Shown: positions 51,725 to 59,005 of the stretch, one piece after another | How positions within the stretch are numbered: position 1 is the stretch's first letter | Layout: every line of letters begins with the position of its first letter | Source: Laedolimicola sp934402125 | GTDB lineage: Bacteria; Bacillota; Clostridia; Lachnospirales; Lachnospiraceae | Direction: 5' to 3' | NCBI RefSeq assembly: GCF_052065835.1 | Contig: NZ_JBQHTG010000001.1 | Location: 496,001-560,000, forward strand | DNA length: 64,000 nt | Notes under the pieces: model-generated | What the model saw: the letters and a program-made list of their open reading frames with translations, nothing else | Databases searched by the model: none | Told to the model about the DNA's origin: nothing | Program-made: the position numbers and the translations under genes

Positions 51725-52647
51725 TACGCGCGGCCTCCTTTCGTCCTGTACGCCATTTTCCGTTCATTTTTCCGCTTCTGGAAAGCAATCCAGTTTTTCA
51801 TGGTCGGGAACGCGATGGCAAGCGCCACAATCACTGCTGTCACCAGCTTCAGTCCCTGCACCGGCATGATCTTTGTATACAATACGATGGCGTAGATAAA
51901 ACGATAGATAATGGAACCAAGCACCGCGGCCACGGCTCCCTTTACGACGCTTCTTCGTCCCAGCATTGTCTCACCGATAATCAGACAGGCCAGACCAATC
52001 ACCACGATACCGGTTCCGCCGTTGATGTCGGCAGTATTCTGGTACTGGCCCACCATGGCGCCGGAGAGAGCCGTCAGCGCGTTGGCCACGCACAGGCCTA
52101 CGGTGATGGTAAAGGTCGGATTTACCGAGGAAGCCCGCACCATATCGATGTTATCGCCGGTGGCCCGGATAGACAGGCCGAGACGGGTTCCCAGGAACAG
52201 CACCAGAAGGATTCCCGCCAGAATAACCACAGCTCCGGCCAGCAGCGCCTTGTACCAGGCCCCGCCGATTCCGGTCGCCTGAAACAGGGAAAAAATCGTC
52301 GCCGTCTTCAGCAGGCTCACATTGGCGCTCCATTTCATGACCATCAGGTTGATGGTATAAAGTCCCATGTTTGTGATGATACCGGCCAGAATGGACGGTA
52401 CCCCCAGGCGGGTCTGCTGAAACGCAGTCACAAAGCCCGCGCAGACGCCGGCCGCCATAGCCGCCGGAACCGCCAGGAACGGATGTCCCGACGCCGCCAT
52501 GGTAACAGAAACAGCCGTACCCAGAACAAAGCAGCCGTCCGTAGTCATATCGGCAATGTCCAGTACCCGGAAGCTCAGGAACAGAGCCATGGGGATTAGC
52601 GCGTACAGAAAGCCCAGCTCCAGGGCCGTTTGTAAAATATGTAACAC
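51724..52647 (-). CDS. ABC transporter permease of a tryptophan-type importer
   Basis: About 307 residues with eight to ten helices. FRVLDIADMTTDGCFVLGTAVSV near the N-terminus and the RATGDNIDMVRASSVN cytoplasmic loop are typical of this permease family. The start is GTG at 52647, chosen because GGAGG lies 8 bases before it; the longer reading overlaps a hairpin and has no site. It lies between the binding-protein gene and the ATPase gene. Confidence 0.87.
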   Translation of the reverse strand: MLHILQTALELGFLYALIPMALFLSFRVLDIADMTTDGCFVLGTAVSVTMAASGHPFLAVPAAMAAGVCAGFVTAFQQTRLGVPSILAGIITNMGLYTINLMVMKWSANVSLLKTATIFSLFQATGIGGAWYKALLAGAVVILAGILLVLFLGTRLGLSIRATGDNIDMVRASSVNPTFTITVGLCVANALTALSGAMVGQYQNTADINGGTGIVVIGLACLIIGETMLGRRSVVKGAVAAVLGSIIYRFIYAIVLYTKIMPVQGLKLVTAVIVALAIAFPTMKNWIAFQKRKNERKMAYRTKGGRA

Positions 52648-52674
52648 AAAAACACCTCCATACAGAAACGCAGG

Positions 52675-52708
52675 CAGGACAATTGTGGCTGCCGCCCTAA
52701 TTGCCCTG
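52675..52708. repeat. Hairpin between binding protein and permease genes
   Basis: CAGGACAATT and AATTGCCCTG pair over 10 bp (one G-U on the minus strand) around a 14-base loop. Its place, just after the lipoprotein gene, suits stabilisation of the upstream message or partial termination. Confidence 0.55.
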
Positions 52709-52737
52709 CTGCTATGCAAATTCAGATTTTATTTTTC

Positions 52738-53796
52738 TTATTCCTCAGTGGTCTGAACCTCGGTTACGCTGCCCAGGCTATCGAATACGGAAGCATCGAT
52801 TCCAAGAGCTGCTGCGGTCTCCGTGTTGACTGTGATGATACCGCCCTCTGTCACGTAGTAATCCTCCAGTCCGTCCATGCCCTCTGTCATAGCTGTATAA
52901 GCAAGGTCTGCTGTCTGGGCGCCCAGGTCTGTGTAGTTGACGCCGCAGGTGGCGAAGGCTCCGTTTCTTACGAAGGAATCCGCTCCGGTGTAATGGGGGA
53001 TACCTGCCTTAGCCAGATCCTCATAGATAGCCAACTCTGCCGCCATGATGACATTGTCCGTCGGTGTAAAGATGGCGTCTACCTTGTCGGCTACCAGAGC
53101 GGAGGCTGCCGCGATTACCTCGTCGTTGGTGTTGGCTGTCTGCTCGGTGTAGGAGATTCCCTTTGCGTCCAGATATGCCTTTGCGTCCGCAATCGGCTTG
53201 GTGGAGTTTGCCTCAGACAGGGAATAGAGAAGGCCCACATTCTTGAGATCCGGATTCTGTGCCAGCATCATTTCCATAATCTTATTGGTATCCAGGGCGT
53301 CGCTGGTTCCTGTCACGTAATCAATACCGGTCAGCTCTGCCGCCTCCGGATCGGAAATGGCTGCGAACACCACCGGGGTCTGGGTTTCCTGGGCACATAC
53401 GGTCATAACCTGCGCTGCCAGGGTGGCAATGGGAATGATGGCGTCTACGCCGTCGGCGATGGCCTGGTCACCAATCTGCTTTAATGTGGTCTGGTCGTTC
53501 TGACCGGAATAAATCTCGTAATGGATGGTTACATTTTTATCCTTTGCAAGCTGATCCAGCTCTGCTGCCACTGCATTGGCAATCTCATCCAGGGATGCGT
53601 GATCCAGCTGCTTTACGATAGCTACGTTGTACTCTGCTGTATCGCCGGAAGCCGCTGTGTCTATACTCTCTGCCGCGGTATTGTCTGCCGCCGTATCCGC
53701 GGAGGTATCGGCCTTCGCTCCACAGCCAACCAGGGAACCTGTCAGTGCTGCCGCACAACCAAAAGCTACCAGTTTCTTCAGATTCATCTTCTTCAT
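52738..53796 (-). CDS. trpX: Substrate-binding lipoprotein of a tryptophan-type ABC importer
   Basis: 352 residues. The signal peptide ends in LVGC (lipobox), followed by an Ala/Thr/Asp-rich linker, then the ABC_sub_bind domain (periplasmic-binding type with QLDHASLDEIANAV and DAIIPIATLAAQVM). The ATG at 53796 is preferred: GGAG is 9 bases before it and it opens the signal peptide directly. The operon is preceded by a T-box with a UGG specifier, a combination known from trpXYZ systems in Firmicutes. This supports tryptophan as the ligand. Confidence 0.88.
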   Translation of the reverse strand: MKKMNLKKLVAFGCAAALTGSLVGCGAKADTSADTAADNTAAESIDTAASGDTAEYNVAIVKQLDHASLDEIANAVAAELDQLAKDKNVTIHYEIYSGQNDQTTLKQIGDQAIADGVDAIIPIATLAAQVMTVCAQETQTPVVFAAISDPEAAELTGIDYVTGTSDALDTNKIMEMMLAQNPDLKNVGLLYSLSEANSTKPIADAKAYLDAKGISYTEQTANTNDEVIAAASALVADKVDAIFTPTDNVIMAAELAIYEDLAKAGIPHYTGADSFVRNGAFATCGVNYTDLGAQTADLAYTAMTEGMDGLEDYYVTEGGIITVNTETAAALGIDASVFDSLGSVTEVQTTEE

Positions 53797-53906
53797 AATT
53801 TTGTTCTCCATTCTTTTTTTAATTTAGATGGCAGATGTAACAGCCCGCCTTGCCGGAGCCGACTGTCTGGAGGAAAGTATCATTCGTTCTACCCCGACAG
53901 GTAAAT

Positions 53907-53931
53907 CCTGAGAACACTCCGTGTTCCCAGG
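53907..53931. repeat. Short perfect-type hairpin in the trpX leader
   Basis: CCTGAGAACAC and GTGTTCCCAGG pair over 11 bp (one G-U) around a 3-base loop, between the T-box terminator and the trpX start. No U-run follows. It forms a second structure after the leader terminator. Confidence 0.6.
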
Positions 53932-53951
53932 CTCGCGGCTGTTCGCCGCAT

Positions 53952-54017
53952 GTTCAGATGAAAATCCAAACCGGATGATGTGCAAGCACCTCCTCCGGCC
54001 CGGCTTTTCATCTGAAC
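53952..54017. repeat. Large hairpin after the tryptophan T-box
   Basis: Perfect 13-bp arms (GTTCAGATGAAAA / TTTTCATCTGAAC) enclose 40 bases that contain a further CCGGA / TCCGG pairing. It lies in the readthrough part of the leader, downstream of the T-box terminator, and is not part of a standard T-box. Confidence 0.7.
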
Positions 54018-54038
54018 GCCTGGCTCATTAGGTATACG

Positions 54039-54330
54039 AAAAACGCCTTTACCCCATATACATGGGACAAAAGCGTCATATACTTCTGCGATACCACCCA
54101 AATTGACATTTCCTGCGAAATGTCCGCTCGCTACACGTACCATCATACGTGCCCCGATGGATAACGGGTGGGGTCCCGTCAGCTTCTACTTGATCGTTTT
54201 CCCGTTCAAAGCCGCCCTCCGAAGTCCATTCACCGACTGTCTCACGCTCCGTTTCCACCCTCCGGAACTCTCTGTAGATCCACATCTGTCCGCTACTACT
54301 CTTCTTCACAGGTTTCTCTGTTTGATGTTG
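54039..54330 (-). promoter_or_regulatory. Tryptophan T-box riboswitch leader of the trpX operon
   Basis: On the minus strand: AGTAGTA (loop E), AGAGAG and GGTGG of the Stem I top, the specifier GAA-TGG-A (UGG = Trp, 54226-54228), the T-box AATTTGGGTGGTATCGCAG (54086-54104), and a terminator (54039-54077) with arms GACGCTTTTGTCCCAT and ATGGGGTAAAGGCGTT followed by TTTTT. Uncharged tRNA-Trp should pair with UGG and the T-box and prevent termination. All the canonical parts are visible. Confidence 0.95.
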
Positions 54331-54335
54331 TTTGT

Positions 54336-54364
54336 ATTATATGCACGTTTTTCCGGTTTGTCAA
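54336..54364 (-). promoter_or_regulatory. Consensus SigA promoter of the T-box-trpX transcript
   Basis: TTGACA, exactly 17 bp, and TATAAT on the minus strand, a perfect consensus. The strong promoter fits a gene controlled by leader termination rather than initiation. Confidence 0.9.
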
Positions 54365-54422
54365 GAGTTTTGTGAAAATTTATTTTATTAGTTTAGCTTA
54401 TTAAAGTGGTGCTTTTTATTTC

Positions 54423-55493
54423 CTACTGCCTCTTATACTCCCTGCCCAGATAATACTGTACCTTAAAGAACACCAGCACCAGCCAGTAGCACAGGTTATA
54501 ATGCCCCTTTTTCATCAGCCACAGATAAATCCTGATTGAAACCGACAGCTTATCCATGGTGTGCTTCTCCAGGGCCTCTTTTACCATCGCGTCCTCACAG
54601 ATCCGCTTCACATTTGCCACCACGCTTTGGCGTCCGGACTGGTAATTCCGGTAGATCTCATTTTTCACGGCCAGCACTGCAAGCCCCAGAAAATCATTGC
54701 GGATCTGGGCCGTAAAGTCATAGACACCCTTGGCGTCTGAGATGGCCTGCAGACGTCCGCTTAAAAGCTTCGCCTTCTCGATATAGGAGCTGTCATACTG
54801 GCCTGTGATAGACTTCTGGTTGATCCAGTAATGATAGGGATAGAAATCCTGCACCACGCACAGCTTCCGGGTATCCAGAAGCACCGGGAAGGTGATCTGC
54901 AGATCCTCGCCCACCGCCACCCGGTTGTCGCAGAACTCCACATTTGCCTGCAGCAGGGATTTCCGGAACAGCTTGGTTACCCGGGCCGGCTGCAAGGTGC
55001 GTCCGAAGAAATAGCCGTCGTTGATGAGGGTCGGGAACAATGCCTCCAGCTCCTCCCGTTCGTACACAGCTTTCCTGAAATTGGAAATCTCATTCCGCTT
55101 CGGAATCTTCGGATCCTCAAAATCAAAGACCAGACCGCAGACCGTCACGTCCGCGTCCTCCCGCTCTGCCAGAGTCAGCATCCGCTCATACATATCCGGA
55201 TCAATCCAGTCGTCGCTGTCCACAAATCCGATATAAGCTCCTTTTGCCAGCTCAAGGCCTGCCTTCCAGGCCGAGGTCAGACCGCCGTTTGGCTTATGGT
55301 GTACCCGGATATTGGTATAGCCTTCCGCATACCGGTCGCACAGGCTTCCGGAGGAATCCGTGGAGCCGTCATCCACCAGAATAATCTCCAGATCGGTTAC
55401 GGTCTGATTTAAAATACTGTCCACACAGCGCTTCAGATATTGCTCCACATTGTAGACCGGAACAATCACGCTTAACTTCTTACTGTTTTCCAT
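54423..55493 (-). CDS. GT2 family glycosyltransferase (tandem copy 3)
   Basis: 356 residues. SVIVPVYNVEQYLKRCVDSIL, LVDDGSTDSSGSLCD, GGLTSAWKAGLELAKG and FVDSDDWIDPDMYERM (DxD-like VDSDD) place it in the GT2 group of capsule glycosyltransferases. It shares these motifs with the two genes before it, suggesting tandem duplication. The ATG at 55493 overlaps the previous stop by 14 bases; GTG at 55499 is possible. No terminator is visible before the trpX promoter 60 bases further on. Confidence 0.88.
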   Translation of the reverse strand: MENSKKLSVIVPVYNVEQYLKRCVDSILNQTVTDLEIILVDDGSTDSSGSLCDRYAEGYTNIRVHHKPNGGLTSAWKAGLELAKGAYIGFVDSDDWIDPDMYERMLTLAEREDADVTVCGLVFDFEDPKIPKRNEISNFRKAVYEREELEALFPTLINDGYFFGRTLQPARVTKLFRKSLLQANVEFCDNRVAVGEDLQITFPVLLDTRKLCVVQDFYPYHYWINQKSITGQYDSSYIEKAKLLSGRLQAISDAKGVYDFTAQIRNDFLGLAVLAVKNEIYRNYQSGRQSVVANVKRICEDAMVKEALEKHTMDKLSVSIRIYLWLMKKGHYNLCYWLVLVFFKVQYYLGREYKRQ

Positions 55494-56454
55494 TTTCACT
55501 CTTCACCCGATTCAGTAATCTCCGATACAGCCCCGGACAGGCCAGAAACAGCCGGTAGCCTATCGCCGTCCGAAGGGGAAACTTTCCATACTTCTTCACA
55601 CGCCGCAGGCCTTCGCGAATCAATGTCTGAATTTTTTCCTGCTGCTCTTCACTTCCGGAAAGCTGATCCCGCATGCCAAAATAGATATCAATGCTTCCGT
55701 CCGCCAGTGCCTGAAGTCCCGGTACCATAAGCTCCCGGTACCCCTTCTCTTCAAAGAAATCTATCCGCTCTGCCACAGCCGTCACCCAGTCCATCCGCCG
55801 GGGATTGAAGCCTCTGGTAATGCTCACCGGCGTCACAAAGTACCCATAAAGCGACCGATCCACATAGGCCGCCTGTCTCACCTTATCATAGATCCGGTAG
55901 GTGGTCGCCTCGTCCTCGTGAATTTTCCCAAGGGGATAACGGATTTCCTCGAACAGCTCTCGCCGGTACAGCTTGTTCCAGGCCACTACGAAATAAGCGC
56001 CGTCGGGAAGATAGAGATTCGCCAGCATCTCCCGACCTGTATACACGCGCGTCTCCCCGGTTCCATGCTCCGGGATTTTCTCGCCCCGCACGTACTCCCA
56101 GCGGCAGACGCTCAGATCGCTGCCGGTACGCTCGCAGGCCTCCAAAAGCCTTTCCAGAAAATCCGGCGCCAGATAATCATCGGAATCCACAAAGGCCAGC
56201 CACTGACCCTTCGCTACATCGATCCCTGCGTTTCGCGCCCCGGACAAGCCCTTATTTTCCTGATGAAGGACCCTTACCCGGGCGTCCTGTCTGGCGTATT
56301 CGTCGCAGATGGCCGGACAGTTATCCGGCGAACCGTCGTCCACCAGAAGGATTTCCGTATTCCGGTAAGTCTGATCCAGTACCGAATCCATACAGCGGCA
56401 CAGATACTCCTCCACGTTGTAAACAGGAATAATTACTGATATCAAATCATGCAT
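55480..56454 (-). CDS. GT2 family glycosyltransferase (tandem copy 2)
   Basis: 324 residues with ISVIIPVYNVEEYLCRCMDSVL, LVDDGSPDNCPAICDEYA, NKGLSGARNAGIDVAKG and FVDSDDYLAPDFLERL, the GT2 core with its VDSDD metal site. The C-terminal half differs from its neighbours, which suggests a different acceptor or donor. The ATG at 56454 follows GAGGAG by 9 bases and overlaps the preceding gene's end by 8 bases. Confidence 0.88.
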   Translation of the reverse strand: MHDLISVIIPVYNVEEYLCRCMDSVLDQTYRNTEILLVDDGSPDNCPAICDEYARQDARVRVLHQENKGLSGARNAGIDVAKGQWLAFVDSDDYLAPDFLERLLEACERTGSDLSVCRWEYVRGEKIPEHGTGETRVYTGREMLANLYLPDGAYFVVAWNKLYRRELFEEIRYPLGKIHEDEATTYRIYDKVRQAAYVDRSLYGYFVTPVSITRGFNPRRMDWVTAVAERIDFFEEKGYRELMVPGLQALADGSIDIYFGMRDQLSGSEEQQEKIQTLIREGLRRVKKYGKFPLRTAIGYRLFLACPGLYRRLLNRVKSENGKQ

Positions 56455-57454
56455 CTTCCGCTCTCTCCTCTTTTTCTGCGGCCTGCCTTGCCCTCACCAG
56501 CAGGGCGCGGAGCTCACAGAGCTGATAGGTCAGCCATTTCCAGCCTCTGCGCATACAGAAATGAATCACCCGGTAATCCAGCGCCTTCAGCGCCGCATTG
56601 GCTCCGGCCTCCCGAAGCTCCCCGTCCCGGCAATAGCCGCCGATTACCTCCAGCTTTTCCTTTTTCGTCTTCTCCCTGTCGAAGGGAAGCCCCTCCACAT
56701 CGTCCAGCACGTCCTGAAGGAGTCTGGCGTTGATCACGCCGCTCTCGTCCGGATGCCCCGCCAGATCCTGATAGAAACTGCCGGTCTCCCGCCAGATACG
56801 CTTTGCAAGGGCCAGCCGGTCCGTCCGCTTCCGGGAGGACAGACTGGTTCCCGTCTCGTCCTGGATATAATGGCACAGCGCCGCCTTCACAATGGCGATT
56901 CCGTTGGCCCTTCTCATATAATCCAGATTGAACAGCAGATCCTCTCCAAGGCTTAAGGACTCGTCAAAGCGGCCTGCCAGCTCTCGTTTGTACAGCTTAT
57001 TCCAGGGCATATTTAAGAAGCCCTGTCCGTAAAGCGCCAGGAAATTTTCTTCCCCGTTTTGCCCCGGCACCTCCGGAATCCGGATGATATCTCTTCCCTG
57101 ATAATGATGGTGAAAACCGCAGATCGCCATATCGTCCTCGCCGATCCCTATCAGCAACTTCTCCACCATATCCGGCTCCACATAGTCGTCGCTGTCCGCA
57201 AAGAGCAGATACTCTCCCCTGGCCGCCTTGATTCCCGCATTCCGGGCCGAGGATACGCCTCCGTTTTCCTTATGAAGCACCCGGATTCCCGCATATTTCC
57301 CGGCCAGCTCGTCACAAAGCGCTCCGGATCCGTCCGGAGAACCGTCGTCCACCAGAATCAACTCCAGATCCTTCGCCGTCTGCGCCTGCAGACTCTCCAC
57401 ACAGCGCAGCAGCGTATCCCTGCTTTTATATACCGGTACAATCACACTTACCAT
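56447..57454 (-). CDS. GT2 family glycosyltransferase (tandem copy 1)
   Basis: 335 residues: VSVIVPVYKSRDTLLRCVESL, LVDDGSPDGSGALCDEL, NGGVSSARNAGIKAARG and FADSDDYVEPDMVEKL. A long basic helix-rich tail follows. The ATG follows AGGAGTAGGAAAT, 11 bases after the flippase gene. It probably acts in the cytoplasm, building the repeat unit before export by that flippase. Confidence 0.88.
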   Translation of the reverse strand: MVSVIVPVYKSRDTLLRCVESLQAQTAKDLELILVDDGSPDGSGALCDELAGKYAGIRVLHKENGGVSSARNAGIKAARGEYLLFADSDDYVEPDMVEKLLIGIGEDDMAICGFHHHYQGRDIIRIPEVPGQNGEENFLALYGQGFLNMPWNKLYKRELAGRFDESLSLGEDLLFNLDYMRRANGIAIVKAALCHYIQDETGTSLSSRKRTDRLALAKRIWRETGSFYQDLAGHPDESGVINARLLQDVLDDVEGLPFDREKTKKEKLEVIGGYCRDGELREAGANAALKALDYRVIHFCMRRGWKWLTYQLCELRALLVRARQAAEKEERAEDA

Positions 57455-57465
57455 ATTTCCTACTC

Positions 57466-58992
57466 CTAATGCTTTACCAGCCTGCTGCGGACCTTCTCCA
57501 GCACCATCTGCCGTTCGCCCTTTCGCAGCACCACAAAGAAGTTTACAAGCAGCGCCAGAATGCCCGCCGCGATTCCCACGCCGAACAGCTTGATCCAGCC
57601 GTCGATATTGAGAAACAGTTCAAAGGGCAGCACCACCAGGCAAATGACGCCGATGGATACCAGACCCATGAAAATGTCGCCGTAAAAGGTGTACCATTTC
57701 ACCTTCAGGCAATGAGCCGCGTAAAGCGGCGTAAAAATCAGGTTCCGCAGGATACCGTAGACCATGCTGACGCCCACGATGGCATACATACCGAGATCGG
57801 TCGTCTCCAGCAGCACAAATACCGTTGCCACCGTCAGCACACCGCTTCCCACGATGACCATGGAATTGACCTTCACCCGCTTGGTAATCAGGAACACGTG
57901 GTACAGCACCTGGATACTGGCGCTGACAAAAAGCGTACCCACATTCAGAAGCGCCAGGATATAAAGCTCTTGCGGGTCCTGGGTCTTCCCCACCCACAGG
58001 GCGAAAAAGCTCTTGCCAAAGACCGTCAGGAAAGCAATCGGAATACTGATGATAAAAATCATAATCCGGTCTGCGCTGGAAATGATCTCCAGCAGCTGCT
58101 CCTTGTCCTCCTTCGCGTAGGCAATGGTCATCTGAGGATTGAAAACTCCCGCGATGGTTCCCATCAGATTGGAAATCACTTCCGGAATCTGGGTAGAAAT
58201 AGAAATGGTCGTCATAGCCGCCGAGCTGACCATAATGTTGGCAATGGAGGTATTCAGGCCGTCCAGCAGAAGCTGTCCCAGACGGGTTACGGAATTCCAG
58301 GCCCCCAGGGAAACCAGCTCCCGGATCTTGCCCCAGCGAAAATCCCGCAGCCGGATCTTCATGTCCGGCAGAAGCTTTCTGGTAAAGGTCAGGTTCGCAA
58401 CGGCCTGAATTACCGTAGAGCAGACGGAGGCGCAGCCCACATAAAACAGGTAGGGCTGAAAGAACAGATAGCAGACGGACAGCACCGCAAGACGGGTCAG
58501 CTCGCCGAGAATCGTGGAAACGGAGCTTAACTCCAAACGATCCTTACTGTAGGAAGCCACGCTGAATACGGAGGTAACGATGCTGATCAGGAAGTTCAGG
58601 AAAATAAAGAAAAACAGCATCTGAATATCCGTCAGGCTGGCCGCCTCGGGAATCTGGAAAATTCTTCCCACATACAGGACTACGAATAGCGCCGGGAACA
58701 TGAACACGACCGCCATCAGCACATTGGCAAAGAACACGGAGGAAAAATACTCCTCCGCCTCCTGCTGCTCATTCCGGTGAATCCGGATGGTGATGAACCG
58801 GCTGGCCATGGTGTTCAGCGCCGACACAATAATCTGGGCCGCCGATACAAATTTATTGGCGATATCCGTAAAGCCATAGGCGTTGGGTATCATGGACTCG
58901 ATGACCGGCACCAGAATAAAGCCCAGAAGCATATTTACGCCAAAGGCCAGAAGCTGGGCCGTCATATTGATTGCAACTCGTTTTTTATTCAT
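57466..58992 (-). CDS. Wzx-like polysaccharide/oligosaccharide flippase
   Basis: 508 residues with about 14 membrane helices and no enzymatic motif. The N-terminal NMTAQLLAFGVNMLLGFILVPVIE and the conserved charged loops between helices match the MOP-superfamily exporters that flip undecaprenyl-diphosphate oligosaccharides. It is co-transcribed with three GT2 genes and the DUF2142 gene, the usual combination for a Wzx/Wzy-type pathway. The polymerase could be the DUF2142 protein, but this is uncertain. Confidence 0.88.
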   Translation of the reverse strand: MNKKRVAINMTAQLLAFGVNMLLGFILVPVIESMIPNAYGFTDIANKFVSAAQIIVSALNTMASRFITIRIHRNEQQEAEEYFSSVFFANVLMAVVFMFPALFVVLYVGRIFQIPEAASLTDIQMLFFFIFLNFLISIVTSVFSVASYSKDRLELSSVSTILGELTRLAVLSVCYLFFQPYLFYVGCASVCSTVIQAVANLTFTRKLLPDMKIRLRDFRWGKIRELVSLGAWNSVTRLGQLLLDGLNTSIANIMVSSAAMTTISISTQIPEVISNLMGTIAGVFNPQMTIAYAKEDKEQLLEIISSADRIMIFIISIPIAFLTVFGKSFFALWVGKTQDPQELYILALLNVGTLFVSASIQVLYHVFLITKRVKVNSMVIVGSGVLTVATVFVLLETTDLGMYAIVGVSMVYGILRNLIFTPLYAAHCLKVKWYTFYGDIFMGLVSIGVICLVVLPFELFLNIDGWIKLFGVGIAAGILALLVNFFVVLRKGERQMVLEKVRSRLVKH

Positions 58993-59005
58993 ACCTTTAT
59001 CCTTT

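Noticed and set aside
10018..54017. The 13-mer GTTCAGATGAAAA occurs in both the cstA and the trpX leader regions (minus strand at 10018-10030 and 54005-54017)
   Set aside because: Chance 13-mer repeats are expected many times in 64 kb, and the two copies sit in different parts of the leaders (before versus after the terminator). Not enough to claim a shared element.
53889..54309. Short open frames in the tryptophan leader
   Set aside because: They coincide with T-box stems; the sequence is explained by RNA structure.
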